This document shows positions 1 through 7,930 of a stretch of DNA of 9,927 bases, piece after piece. Numbering within the stretch: position 1 is the stretch's first letter; every line of letters begins with the position of its first letter. The stretch is from NCBI GenBank assembly GCA_017537495.1, contig JAFYKS010000041.1, positions 1-9,927 of the forward strand, read 5' to 3'. The position numbers were made by a program, and so were the translations under genes. The notes below the pieces were generated by a model. That model was not told the origin of the DNA. It made no database searches and worked only from the letters and a program-made list of their open reading frames with translations. This DNA is from Bacillota bacterium. Lineage in GTDB: Bacteria > Bacillota > Clostridia > Peptostreptococcales > Anaerovoracaceae.

Positions 1-1688
1 AAGTGGACATGAGCGACCTCTTTGAGAGCCCCGAACGTCTGAAAAAATATTCATTTACCCAGCCGCTCTACCGTCTGAAAGGGATTGCAGTAACCAACGC
101 ACACCGGACAGATTTGGATTCGATCGGGAAACTCACCGGTCTGAAAATTGCCCTGGTAGAGGACGATTTTGCCGTGGAGCATTTTAATACCTACTATCCT
201 GAAGAAAAAACAAAAAACACCTATATCAAGATCCGTGATATGGAAGAAGGACTGAAACTTCTTTACAGCCAGGAGATTGATGCACTGGCCGGAGATGATA
301 CGGTTATCAATTATTACGCCAGCCAGATGAATATGACGGAAGAAATCCGTGAAATCGGCAGCAGCGGACTGTACGAAAAGAATGTAACTTTTGCAGTCCG
401 TAAAGATGACCAGCTTCTGCTCAGTATCCTTAATAAAGGGATTCTCAATCTGAAAAAGAAAAATATTCTTGTCCAGGCACAGAACAAGTGGTTCCATACC
501 TCTGCGCCGGTTATCACTGACATCAATGCCATGCGCTGGCTGCCATTTGCAGTCGCCGGTACAGTTATCATCATCCTTGGATTTTTCTTCTGGCAAAGTA
601 TTATGGACCGGAAAATAGCCCAACGTACCCGGGAAATTCAGCTGCAGAAGGATAACCAGCGTACCATCATCGATAATATTCACGCTATGCTCTTCGTAGT
701 GAACCAGAAAAATATCATCACAGATGTGAACCAGATGGCGGCAGAAGTCCTGCAATGCAGTCCGGAATCCCTCATCGGTCAGGAAACCTTCCAGATTCCA
801 CTGCTTTCAGCTCTCCTGGATGCTCATAAAAAGAAACCTTCTCCTGACATCATTCATCAACTCCACGGCCGCTATTATATTGTATTTATCCGTCCTCTGA
901 ATGCTATCGACGGCAGTCAGCTTATCGTGATTGAAGATCAGACGGAAAAAACCATTACAGAAAAGCGGCTGCGGCAGGAAAGCAAAATGAGTGCAGTAGG
1001 ACAGCTTTCTGCCGGTCTTGCCCATGAAATCCGAAACCCTCTGGGTTTAATTAAAAACTACGCCTACATATTAAACTACAGCGTAGAAGAAGATGAAGTT
1101 TGCTCTCATGCACTTCAGGTCATAGGTGAATCCACGGACCGAATCAACAGTCTTATTGAAAATCTTCTCAGCTTCTCACGGCTGGGCGACGAAAAATTGT
1201 CTCATGTAAATCTTTACAGGCTCGTGCAGAACATCGCCGCGCTGGAAAGAAAGAAAATGGAAAAATCTCAGATTCAGCTGAATCTGGACTGTGCAGAAGA
1301 AGCAACCTTTTATACCAGCGAGGAAACACTGAAAATCACATTAATTAATCTGCTGAACAATGCAGTGGATGCACTGACAGACGATACCGAAAGAGAAACA
1401 CAGAAATGGATCCGCTGCAGAATTGAAACCGGCAGTGACGAACTGACGATTGATATCAGTGACAATGGTCCTGGGATCGCAGAAAAAAACACAGATTCCC
1501 TCTTTGTCCCATTCTTTACAACCAAAGATTATGGAACAGGACTTGGTCTCTATACCGTCAGCAGTGAACTGGATAAACTGGGCGGCACTATTCAACTGGA
1601 CAGCGAATACAAACAGGGAGCCCGGTTTATTGTGAGAATCCCGTCAGAGCAGAAAGGAGAACCTATTTATGATGAATATACATCCTGA
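1..1688 (+). CDS. Sensor histidine kinase with solute-binding-type sensor domain (5' end missing)
   Basis: Membrane sensor kinase of a two-component pair. The frame is open to the left edge, so the true start and signal peptide lie outside; residues here count from the GTG at 3. Residues 1-165 resemble the C-terminal two thirds of a family 3 solute-binding domain (a GLKIAL strand near 47-52, EIDALAGD near 91-98), expected outside the membrane. One hydrophobic segment (about 179-201) follows, then a PAS-like region (about 216-315). The kinase core has an H-box with His341 in LAHEIRNPL, an N-box near 447-458 (INLLNNAVDAL), DNGPG at 487-491, FVPFFTTK at 501-508 and GTGLGL at 511-516, so all catalytic motifs are present. 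It overlaps the response regulator by 20 nt, implying co-translation and a cognate pair. Family 3 domains usually bind amino acids; the actual ligand is inferred to be an amino acid or small peptide. Confidence 0.9.
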   Translation, partial: VDMSDLFESPERLKKYSFTQPLYRLKGIAVTNAHRTDLDSIGKLTGLKIALVEDDFAVEHFNTYYPEEKTKNTYIKIRDMEEGLKLLYSQEIDALAGDDTVINYYASQMNMTEEIREIGSSGLYEKNVTFAVRKDDQLLLSILNKGILNLKKKNILVQAQNKWFHTSAPVITDINAMRWLPFAVAGTVIIILGFFFWQSIMDRKIAQRTREIQLQKDNQRTIIDNIHAMLFVVNQKNIITDVNQMAAEVLQCSPESLIGQETFQIPLLSALLDAHKKKPSPDIIHQLHGRYYIVFIRPLNAIDGSQLIVIEDQTEKTITEKRLRQESKMSAVGQLSAGLAHEIRNPLGLIKNYAYILNYSVEEDEVCSHALQVIGESTDRINSLIENLLSFSRLGDEKLSHVNLYRLVQNIAALERKKMEKSQIQLNLDCAEEATFYTSEETLKITLINLLNNAVDALTDDTERETQKWIRCRIETGSDELTIDISDNGPGIAEKNTDSLFVPFFTTKDYGTGLGLYTVSSELDKLGGTIQLDSEYKQGARFIVRIPSEQKGEPIYDEYTS

Positions 1689-3084
1689 AAATAAAGACTT
1701 CCACATTCTCGTAGTAGACGATGAAATTGAATACCAGCGTGCCTTTTCCATGATTCTGTCACGAAAAGGGTTTCATGTTCTTACCTGTTCAGATGGTCAG
1801 ACTGCCCTGAATATGCTGGCTGAAAACGAAATTGATCTGGTGATGACGGATCTTAAGATGCCCGGCATGGACGGCCTGTCCCTGATCCAGAAGGTAAAAG
1901 AACTCTATCCCTCCATTGAACTGATGATTGTTACAGCCTTCGGTTCTATTGAAAGTGCGGTTCAAGCCATGAAGTATGGTGCCACCGGTTATTTTATCAA
2001 GAGCAGCGATCCAGAAAGCCTTCTCATCGATATTAACCGCATGGTACGTATAAAAATGCTGGAAAAATCCAATCAGATTCTTCTCCACCAGCAGGATGAT
2101 GATAATGATTTGTTCCTCGATTCCCGCACACCGGCATTCCTGGATGTTCTGGAAACATGCAAAAAAGCGGCAGCATCCAGTATCAACGTACTTCTTCTCG
2201 GAGAATCCGGCGTAGGGAAAGAAGTTTTCGCCAACTACATTCACCGGCTCAGTAACAGAAAAAATCATCATTTAATTCCGGTAAACTGCCAGGTGTTCGG
2301 AGATGGAACCATCGAATCCGAACTTTTCGGACATGAAAAAGGCTCCTTTACCGGTGCAGTAGGACGAAGAATCGGCCGTTTCGAAGAGGCCAACCACGGA
2401 ACTATTTTTCTTGATGAAATCGGCGATCTCCCTCTCAGTGTACAGGGTAAACTGCTCCGGACGCTGGAAAGCAGAACCATAGAACGTGTGGGAAGCAACC
2501 GACCAGTAGATCTGGACCTTCGGCTGATCTGTGCCACCAACAATGATCTGCAGAAAGAAATTACCGAGGGCCGTTTCCGAGAAGACCTGCTCTACCGCAT
2601 TAACGCCCTTACCATCACGATTCCTCCCCTTCGGGAACGTAAAGCGGACCTTCCAGGTCTCATTGAGTACTTCCTGCAGCGAATCTGCCGTGATCAGAAA
2701 AAGAAAATCACATCCGTTTCCTCAGAAACCATGGATGCGCTTCTTCAGTATGATTATCCGGGTAACGTACGTGAGCTGAGAAATATTCTGGAACGTATGG
2801 TGGCACTCAATGACGGCACCATTCTGCACGGGAATTTTCCTTATGCATCCTCCCACCCTGCAAAATCCGCCGTATCCGGTTCCATTCCTGAAAATAGCAC
2901 AGATTCGTCTTCCGGATTTGCCTGTCTGCGGGATGCCCGTGCACAGTTTGAAAAGGACTATATCGAAGGAGTTCTGAAGCATACCGGCGGCAACGTAACG
3001 GAAGCCGCAGAAATTCTGCAGATTACCAAACGTCAGCTGTGGAATAAAATTTCCGAATATGAAATCCACCGTACTTCTCTGTAA
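1669..3084 (+). CDS. Sigma-54-dependent response regulator (NtrC-type enhancer-binding protein)
   Basis: Cytoplasmic 471-residue transcription activator that, when phosphorylated, uses ATP to open sigma-54 promoters. The receiver (about 10-125) has acidic residues Asp17/Asp18, phosphoacceptor Asp61 in TDLKMPGMDG, Thr89 and Lys111. The AAA+ domain (about 150-385) has Walker A GESGVGKE (178-185), the sigma-54 contact loop as GSFTGA (225-230; the usual form is GAFTGA), Walker B GTIFLDE (244-250), arginine-finger region GRFREDLLYR (301-310) and YPGNVREL (363-370). A Fis-type helix-turn-helix closes the protein (about 440-464). The start is ATG 1669, with AAAGGAG at 1653-1659 nine bases upstream; the next codon is also ATG, so Met2 is an alternative. 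It overlaps the kinase gene. Its probable targets are the palindromes just downstream, in front of the symporter. The family assignment is very secure; the target is inferred from position. Confidence 0.96.
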   Translation: MMNIHPENKDFHILVVDDEIEYQRAFSMILSRKGFHVLTCSDGQTALNMLAENEIDLVMTDLKMPGMDGLSLIQKVKELYPSIELMIVTAFGSIESAVQAMKYGATGYFIKSSDPESLLIDINRMVRIKMLEKSNQILLHQQDDDNDLFLDSRTPAFLDVLETCKKAAASSINVLLLGESGVGKEVFANYIHRLSNRKNHHLIPVNCQVFGDGTIESELFGHEKGSFTGAVGRRIGRFEEANHGTIFLDEIGDLPLSVQGKLLRTLESRTIERVGSNRPVDLDLRLICATNNDLQKEITEGRFREDLLYRINALTITIPPLRERKADLPGLIEYFLQRICRDQKKKITSVSSETMDALLQYDYPGNVRELRNILERMVALNDGTILHGNFPYASSHPAKSAVSGSIPENSTDSSSGFACLRDARAQFEKDYIEGVLKHTGGNVTEAAEILQITKRQLWNKISEYEIHRTSL

Positions 3085-3088
3085 AAAC

Positions 3089-3106
3089 AGTGAAAAAAAT
3101 TACACT
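3089..3106. promoter_or_regulatory. Candidate enhancer site 1 (18-bp palindrome)
   Basis: The sequence is AGTGAAAAAAATTACACT, with AGTG/CACT arms; one further C/G pair flanks it. It begins 5 nt after the regulator's stop codon, and its centre lies about 140 bp upstream of the predicted sigma-54 start. It shares its pattern with two more copies, as expected for an upstream activating sequence bound by a Fis-type dimer. That the neighbouring regulator binds it is inferred. Confidence 0.75.
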
Positions 3107-3112
3107 GCAAAA

Positions 3113-3130
3113 AGTGAAAAAAATTGCACT
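3113..3130. promoter_or_regulatory. Candidate enhancer site 2 (18-bp palindrome)
   Basis: The sequence is AGTGAAAAAAATTGCACT, one base different from site 1. Its centre is 24 bp from that of site 1 and about 116 bp upstream of the predicted start. It also forms the left arm of the terminator-like hairpin at 3113-3151. Confidence 0.75.
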
Positions 3131-3133
3131 CCC

Positions 3134-3151
3134 TGTGCAAAATTTTTCACT
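3134..3151. promoter_or_regulatory. Candidate enhancer site 3 (18-bp palindrome, inverted)
   Basis: The sequence is TGTGCAAAATTTTTCACT; on the opposite strand it reads AGTGAAAAATTTTGCACA, matching the other two sites. Its centre is 21 bp from site 2, two helical turns, so the dimers could sit on one DNA face. It lies about 95 bp upstream of the predicted start, within the normal range for enhancer-binding proteins. Confidence 0.72.
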
Positions 3152-3211
3152 TTTTTTATTTTGCATTCATACAGAACCTCTAATTTTGGCAGTCTGCAGT
3201 TTTTCAACGCT

Positions 3212-3227
3212 TGGCACGGAATTTGCT
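3212..3227 (+). promoter_or_regulatory. Sigma-54 (-24/-12) promoter of the symporter gene
   Basis: TGGCAC at 3212-3217, five bases (GGAAT), then TTGCT at 3223-3227: a full match to the consensus TGGCAC-N5-TTGCW. The invariant GG (3213-3214) and GC (3225-3226) are exactly 12 bp apart. Transcription should start near 3237-3238, about 35 nt before the symporter start codon. The neighbouring regulator is a sigma-54 activator, which strengthens the call. Confidence 0.93.
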
Positions 3228-3241
3228 TTTTTTAATTTTAT

Positions 3242-3253
3242 AATACATGTATT
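3242..3253. other. Perfect 12-bp palindrome in the symporter leader
   Basis: AATACATGTATT is its own reverse complement. It sits just after the predicted start of transcription and before the ribosome site, where a repressor could act. It could be chance in AT-rich DNA; no protein is proposed. Confidence 0.25.
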
Positions 3254-3257
3254 TTCG

Positions 3258-3264
3258 AAAGGAG
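3258..3264 (+). promoter_or_regulatory. Ribosome binding site fixing the symporter start
   Basis: AAAGGAG lies nine bases before ATG 3274. The in-frame ATG at 3247 lies upstream of this site and has no purine-rich sequence of its own, so translation should begin at 3274. Confidence 0.85.
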
Positions 3265-3273
3265 AACGTACTT

Positions 3274-4656
3274 ATGTTAGACATTATTTATGAAATAAAC
3301 GGAGTCGTAAACGGTTTCGTATGGGGTCTCCCGATTATTTTCCTGATTCTGTTTACCGGTATTTTCTACTCCATCCGTCTGGGATTTCCACAGTTCCGTA
3401 ACATCGGATTCCTGTTCTGGTCCACAGTAAAGAAAGCGTTCAGCAAAAAGGACGAGGACGACAAAAAGCCTGGTGAAATTTCTTCCTTCCAGGCAGCCAT
3501 GATTTCCGTATCCGCAATCGTTGGTTCCGGAAACATCGCCGGTGTTGCTACTGCTATCGTACTGGGCGGTCCTGGTGCTGTATTCTGGATGATTATTGCA
3601 GCGATTATCGGTATGTCTTCCAAGTTTGCAGAAATCGCTCTTGGTATCAAGTACCGTGAAATCAATCCGGACGGTTCCATCAGCGGCGGTGCCATGTACT
3701 ACATCGCCAAGGGGCTGGGACAGAGATGGCTGGGTGTCATTTTCGCTATTATCGTTATGATTGTATACTTCATCGTTGGTGCCATCGTAGATACCAATAC
3801 CATTGCACTGGCAGTGGAAGCTCAGTTCGGTCTGAATCCTCTGATTTGCGGTTTCATTCTCGCAGGTACTGTTGCTGTCGTAATTTTCGGTGGTATCGGC
3901 CGTATCGGCCGTGTATGTGAAATCCTGTCTCCATTTATGGCAGGTGCCTACATTCTGGCTGGTCTTTCCATCATCGTATTAAATATTGGTGAAGTTCCTG
4001 CTGCAATCGGTCAGATTGTACAGGGTGCATTCTCTCCTGCGGGCGTTACCGGCGGTGCAGTTGGTTCCATGTTCATGTGCATGAGATACGGTTTTGCACG
4101 TGGTATGTTCTCCAACGAAGCAGGTATGGGTACTGCTGCCATGGTTCACTCCAATGCCAAGGTTGATATGGCCGGTGAACAGGCATGCTGGGGTCCTGTG
4201 GAAGTCTTCCTGGATACCGTACTGGTATGCTCCATCTCCGGTATTGCAATCGTTCTCTCCGGACTGTGGAATACCGGTCTGGACGGTGCTGCACTGACTA
4301 TGGCTGCATTTGATAAAATGCTTCCTGGCCATCTGGGCAGCTACGTATGTCTGGGTGCAGTTATCCGCTTCGGTTACTCCTGTCTGATTACTGTATTCAA
4401 CTATGCAGAACGTGCTGGTGAATTCGTATTCGGTCCTGGATGTAAGAAGATTATCCGTCCGCTGTGGATCATTACCATCGTAATCGGTTCTCAGACTACT
4501 CTGGGCTTTGCATGGGATCTGGCAGATACCTTTAACGGTGTCATGGTATTCATTAACCTGATTGCAATTCTGCTGCTGAGCAAAGAAGTCGTACAGCTGA
4601 AGAATGAATACTGGGACAAGACAATGCCTGAATACAAGAAAAATAAAAAGAAATAA
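3274..4656 (+). CDS. AGCS-family sodium:alanine/glycine symporter
   Basis: Inner-membrane importer of the alanine/glycine:cation symporter family, which moves small neutral amino acids in with Na+ or H+. The 460-residue length is normal for the family. The protein is highly hydrophobic, with roughly ten or eleven membrane spans and a charged loop near 53-68. Family hallmarks are the segment from SVSAIVGSGNIAGVATA (78-94) through GGPGAVFWM (98-106), GMSSKFAEIALG (113-124), and the strongly conserved RGMFSNEAGMGTA region (276-288). The C-terminus is lysine-rich and cytosolic. The gene is single, with its own sigma-54 promoter upstream and a terminator downstream. Codons are strongly skewed (GGT for Gly, CGT for Arg, CTG for Leu, TCC for Ser), unlike the kinase and regulator genes, suggesting high expression. 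The exact substrate (alanine, glycine, perhaps serine or glutamine) cannot be read from sequence. Confidence 0.95.
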   Translation: MLDIIYEINGVVNGFVWGLPIIFLILFTGIFYSIRLGFPQFRNIGFLFWSTVKKAFSKKDEDDKKPGEISSFQAAMISVSAIVGSGNIAGVATAIVLGGPGAVFWMIIAAIIGMSSKFAEIALGIKYREINPDGSISGGAMYYIAKGLGQRWLGVIFAIIVMIVYFIVGAIVDTNTIALAVEAQFGLNPLICGFILAGTVAVVIFGGIGRIGRVCEILSPFMAGAYILAGLSIIVLNIGEVPAAIGQIVQGAFSPAGVTGGAVGSMFMCMRYGFARGMFSNEAGMGTAAMVHSNAKVDMAGEQACWGPVEVFLDTVLVCSISGIAIVLSGLWNTGLDGAALTMAAFDKMLPGHLGSYVCLGAVIRFGYSCLITVFNYAERAGEFVFGPGCKKIIRPLWIITIVIGSQTTLGFAWDLADTFNGVMVFINLIAILLLSKEVVQLKNEYWDKTMPEYKKNKKK

Positions 4657-4670
4657 CGTACTAAAAGCTT

Positions 4671-4709
4671 AAAAAAAGAGCATTGACCTCAGGTCAATGC
4701 TCTTTTTTT
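4671..4709. terminator. Bidirectional intrinsic terminator between symporter and dnaJ
   Basis: An 18-bp perfect stem (GAGCATTGACC pairing with GGTCAATGCTC, extended by A7/T7) encloses a TCA loop at 4689-4691. On the + strand seven T end the hairpin after the symporter; on the - strand seven T follow the same hairpin after dnaJ. It therefore serves both convergent transcription units. Confidence 0.95.
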
Positions 4710-4739
4710 ATGGTGTACGCAATAGTCGGTGTTTGCATT

Positions 4740-5885
4740 TTAACTGAACAGGTCTCTCAGCTTTTCTGCGAAGCTGCTCTTCTTCTGATAGCAGTCTTCA
4801 GTTACTGTCTTACCCATTTCTTCAATAATCTTCTTCTGCTTACCGTTAAGCTTGGTTGGAACTTCCAGGTTTACCTTAACATACAGGTCACCCATCTTGT
4901 CACTGCGCAGGTTCTTTACACCCTTACCCTTCAGACGGAAGGTTGTGCCAGGCTGAGTGCCGGCAGGAACCTTATAGGAAACCTTGCCTTCCAGAGTTGG
5001 AACAGTGATGTCCGCCCCCAGGGCTGCCTGGTCAAAGCTGATTGGAATTTCCAGATACAGGTCACTTCCGGAACGCTTGAACATCTTATGCGGCTTCACA
5101 TTGAGAACGATGTACAGGTCTCCGTTCGGACCACCGTTAACACCTGGTTCACCCTGTCCGCGGATTGGAATTACGCTTTCGTTATCCACGCCGGCAGGAA
5201 TATCCACTGCAATCTTCACAGTCTTGCGAACCTTACCGGAACCCTTGCAGTCATCACAAGGAGATTCATTAATCTGACCGGTACCGCCGCAGTTTCCGCA
5301 CTGAGTTACAGACTGGAACTGACCGAAAGGTGTTCTCTGTACGGATGCCACCTGACCGGAACCGTTGCAGACCGGACAGGTCTTCTTGGAAGTACCAGGC
5401 TTGGTACCTTCACCATTACAGGTTTCGCACTTTACATACTTGCTGATTTCCAGCTCCTTCTTGCAGCCAAAAGCAGCCTCTTCAAAGGTAATGCTGATAG
5501 CCTTCTGCAGGTCCGCACCCTTTCTAGGGCCGTTATTCCGTCTCTGCTGACCGCCAAAACCACCAAAGCCACCGCCGAACATATCGAAAATATCTTCAAA
5601 GCCGCCGAATCCGCCAAAGCCGCCGAATCCGCCGCCGCCACCAAAGCCTGCATTTGGATCTACACCTGCATGGCCAAAACGGTCATACTTGGCTTTTTTG
5701 TCCGCATCGGACAGGACACCATAGGCTTCGTTGACTTCCTTGAATTTTTCTTCTGCTTCCTTATTGTCCGGATTACGGTCAGGATGGTACTTCATGGCCA
5801 TCTTGCGGAAAGCTTTCTTTATTTCATCGTCGCTTGCGCCCTTCTGCAGGCCAAGGACTTCGTAATAGTCACGTTTTTCTGCCAT
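4740..5885 (-). CDS. dnaJ: Chaperone DnaJ (Hsp40, type I)
   Basis: J-protein co-chaperone that delivers unfolded clients to DnaK and stimulates its ATPase in the cytosol. The 381 residues show the full type I layout: a J-domain (about 5-70) with HPD at 34-36, a Gly/Phe-rich linker (about 79-112), then four zinc-binding CxxCxGxG repeats starting at Cys153, Cys170, Cys196 and Cys210 (two Zn centres), and the C-terminal client-binding domains. The start is ATG 5885 ([12 protein letters not shown]), preceded by TGGAGTA on the - strand with about ten bases of spacing; the frame runs 14 codons further upstream, but that extension is not DnaJ-like. It is the last gene of the hrcA operon, 105 nt after dnaK, and ends at the bidirectional terminator. 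Confidence 0.98.
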   Translation of the reverse strand: MAEKRDYYEVLGLQKGASDDEIKKAFRKMAMKYHPDRNPDNKEAEEKFKEVNEAYGVLSDADKKAKYDRFGHAGVDPNAGFGGGGGFGGFGGFGGFEDIFDMFGGGFGGFGGQQRRNNGPRKGADLQKAISITFEEAAFGCKKELEISKYVKCETCNGEGTKPGTSKKTCPVCNGSGQVASVQRTPFGQFQSVTQCGNCGGTGQINESPCDDCKGSGKVRKTVKIAVDIPAGVDNESVIPIRGQGEPGVNGGPNGDLYIVLNVKPHKMFKRSGSDLYLEIPISFDQAALGADITVPTLEGKVSYKVPAGTQPGTTFRLKGKGVKNLRSDKMGDLYVKVNLEVPTKLNGKQKKIIEEMGKTVTEDCYQKKSSFAEKLRDLFS

Positions 5886-5915
5886 ATTTGATTTACTCCA
5901 ATATACACATAAAAG

Positions 5916-5948
5916 CCCGGCACGCAAGGGATGCCCCTACGCGCCAGG
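5916..5948 (-). other. Hairpin in the dnaK-dnaJ gap
   Basis: Read on the - strand, CCTGGCGCG pairs with CGTGCCGGG (nine pairs, two of them G-T), with an inner AGGG/CCCT stem around GCAT. Flanking AAAG and CTTT can lengthen it. Only four T follow, so it may be a weak attenuator or an RNA processing or stability element that tunes dnaJ below dnaK. A second short palindrome, GCCGG/CCGGC, lies at 5969-5982 next to the dnaK stop. Confidence 0.5.
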
Positions 5949-5990
5949 ACTTTAAGATTCAATATTTTGCCGGATCACCGGCTGCTGCGA

Positions 5991-7895
5991 TTAGTCTACT
6001 ACTTCGTAGTCAGCATCAACTACGTTGTCGCCAGCAGGACCAGCCTGTGCACCGCCGCCGAAGCCTGCACCACCCATGTTAGGGTTGAAGCCTGCGCCGC
6101 CCATGCCGCCAGCCATATTAGGGTCGAAGCCTGCACCGCCTGCAGCCTGCTGTGCAGCCTGAGCCTGTTCGTACAGCTTAGTGGAGATCAGGTGGAACTG
6201 TTCAGTCAGAGCGTCAGTCTTTTCCTTGATCTGTTCTGCAGTGCCGTTGTTCAGAACTGTCTGCAGTTCGTCCTTAGCAGCTGTGATCTGGTTCTTTTCT
6301 TCTTCGGAGATCTTGCCTTCCAGTTCCTTCAGAGACTTTTCAGTTTCGTAAATCAGACCTTCTGCGTGGTTTCTGATTTCTACTTCTTCCTTTCTCTTCT
6401 TGTCTTCTTCAGCATACTGTTCTGCTTCCTTAACCTTAGCCTGGATTTCTTCGTCGCTCAGCTTAGTGGAGGAAGTGATGGTGATTCTCTGTTCCTTACC
6501 GGTACCCATGTCCTTAGCGGATACGTTTACGATACCGTTAGCGTCGATATCGAAGGTTACTTCGATCTGAGGAATACCACGAGGAGCTGGTGCAATACCG
6601 GTCAGCTGGAATCTGCCCAGAGTGATATTGCCTGCAGCCATTTCTCTTTCACCCTGCATTACGTGGATGTCTACTGCAGTCTGGTTGTCAGCTGCGGTGG
6701 AGAAGATCTGGCTTCTCTTAGTAGGAATGGTAGTGTTTCTTTCGATCAGTCTGGTTGCTACGCCGCCCAGAGTTTCGATGGACAGGGACAGTGGAGTTAC
6801 GTCCAGCAGCAGAATGTCGTTTACTTCACCAGTCAGTACGCCTGCCTGGATTGCAGCACCAGCAGCTACGCATTCGTCAGGGTTGATGCCCTTGAATGGT
6901 TCCTTACCGGTTACTCTCTTTACAGCTTCCTGTACTGCAGGGATTCTTGTGGAACCACCTACCAGGATTACCTTATCAATATCAGCATTAGTAACGCCTG
7001 CGTCTGCCATAGCCTTTCTCATTGGTTCCATGGTTCTTTCTACCAGGTGAGCAGTCAGCTGTTCAAACTTGGCTCTGGTGATGTCCATGTTCATGTGCAG
7101 AGGACCGTCAGCAGTTACAGTGATGAACGGCAGGTTCACGTTTGTAGTCATAGCGCTGGACAGTTCCTTCTTAGCCTTTTCAGCAGCTTCCTTCAGTCTC
7201 TGGTGAGCCATCTTGTCAGCTCTCAGGTCCACGCCGTTTTCCTTAGCGAAAGTATCAGCCAGGTAGTTCAGCAGAGCGCCGTCGAAGTCGTCACCACCCA
7301 GGTGAGTGTCACCGTTGGTAGCCAGTACTGCGAAAGTACCTTCTGCCAGTTCCAGGATGGATACGTCGAATGTACCGCCGCCCAGGTCGTAGATCAGAAT
7401 CTTGTGTTCGCCTTCTTCCTTATCCAGACCATAAGCCAGAGAAGCAGCAGTTGGTTCGTTTACGATTCTCTTAACATCCAGACCTGCGATTCTGCCGGCA
7501 TCCTTGGTTGCCTGCTTCTGTGCGTCGGAGAAGTATGCTGGTACAGTAATAACAGCTTCAGTTACCTTTTCGCCCAGGTAAGCTTCTGCATCGTTCTTCA
7601 GCTTGGTCAGAATCATTGCAGAGATGTCCTGTGGAGTGTATTCCTTGCCATCTACAGATACCTTGTAAGCTTCACCCATGTGTCTCTTGATGGACGCGAT
7701 AGTTCTGTCAGGGTTTGTGATTGCCTGTCTCTTTGCAGTTTCACCAACCAGTCTTTCGCCGTTCTTAGCGAAACCAACTACGGATGGAGTTGTTCTATTA
7801 CCTTCTGCGTTAGCGATTACTACAGGTTCGCCGCCTTCCAGTACTGCTACGCAAGAGTTTGTTGTTCCTAAGTCGATACCAATTACTTTAGCCAT
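5991..7895 (-). CDS. dnaK: Chaperone DnaK (Hsp70)
   Basis: ATP-driven cytosolic chaperone that binds and releases exposed hydrophobic segments, working with DnaJ and GrpE. The protein has 634 residues, typical length. Signatures are the ATP-binding [10 protein letters not shown] (5-14), the second Hsp70 signature [12 protein letters not shown] (168-179), the third at [13 protein letters not shown] (309-321) and the interdomain linker DVTPLS (365-370), followed by the substrate-binding domain and helical lid. Around 70-89 the chain goes straight from [17 protein letters not shown] to the next helix, lacking the roughly two-dozen-residue segment of Gram-negative DnaK. The tail is Gly-rich with repeats ([18 protein letters not shown]) and ends in EVVD. 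The start is ATG 7895, preceded by AGAAAGGAAG on the - strand. It lies between grpE and dnaJ; a structured element fills the gap after grpE. Confidence 0.99.
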   Translation of the reverse strand: MAKVIGIDLGTTNSCVAVLEGGEPVVIANAEGNRTTPSVVGFAKNGERLVGETAKRQAITNPDRTIASIKRHMGEAYKVSVDGKEYTPQDISAMILTKLKNDAEAYLGEKVTEAVITVPAYFSDAQKQATKDAGRIAGLDVKRIVNEPTAASLAYGLDKEEGEHKILIYDLGGGTFDVSILELAEGTFAVLATNGDTHLGGDDFDGALLNYLADTFAKENGVDLRADKMAHQRLKEAAEKAKKELSSAMTTNVNLPFITVTADGPLHMNMDITRAKFEQLTAHLVERTMEPMRKAMADAGVTNADIDKVILVGGSTRIPAVQEAVKRVTGKEPFKGINPDECVAAGAAIQAGVLTGEVNDILLLDVTPLSLSIETLGGVATRLIERNTTIPTKRSQIFSTAADNQTAVDIHVMQGEREMAAGNITLGRFQLTGIAPAPRGIPQIEVTFDIDANGIVNVSAKDMGTGKEQRITITSSTKLSDEEIQAKVKEAEQYAEEDKKRKEEVEIRNHAEGLIYETEKSLKELEGKISEEEKNQITAAKDELQTVLNNGTAEQIKEKTDALTEQFHLISTKLYEQAQAAQQAAGGAGFDPNMAGGMGGAGFNPNMGGAGFGGGAQAGPAGDNVVDADYEVVD

Positions 7896-7930
7896 TTTTT
7901 TATCTTCCTTTCTTTACTTTCCATGAGATT

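Larger units (their letters stand above)
3113..3157 (+). terminator. Probable intrinsic terminator of the kinase-regulator operon
   Basis: Enhancer sites 2 and 3 are inverted relative to each other. Bases 3113-3129 can pair with 3135-3151 (15 of 17 pairs, two central A-A mismatches) around a TCCCT loop. A run of seven T at 3151-3157 follows directly. This is the layout of a rho-independent terminator placed 28 nt after the regulator's stop. The stem is AT-rich, so efficiency is uncertain. Confidence 0.6.

Noticed and set aside
3187..3203. Second possible -24 box (TTGGCAG)
   Set aside because: No GC doublet lies 12 bp downstream, so the -12 element is missing.
3247..3273. Symporter start at ATG 3247
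   Set aside because: The good ribosome site (3258-3264) lies downstream of this ATG and serves ATG 3274.
3090..3293. 67-codon + strand frame in the regulator-symporter gap
   Set aside because: It spans the enhancer palindromes, terminator and sigma-54 promoter. It has no ribosome site, and its Phe/Lys-rich product comes from A and T runs.
4683..5891. 402-codon + strand open frame opposite dnaJ
   Set aside because: It is a shadow of dnaJ, starts inside a terminator and has no recognisable domain.
5886..5927. DnaJ start 14 codons upstream
   Set aside because: The extension is not DnaJ-like and overlaps the gap hairpin. ATG 5885 has a ribosome site and gives the normal N-terminus.
5931..7871. 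646-codon + strand open frame opposite dnaK
   Set aside because: It mirrors dnaK, whose codon bias avoids stops on the opposite strand. The product is low-complexity Ser/Val/Cys-rich with no family resemblance.
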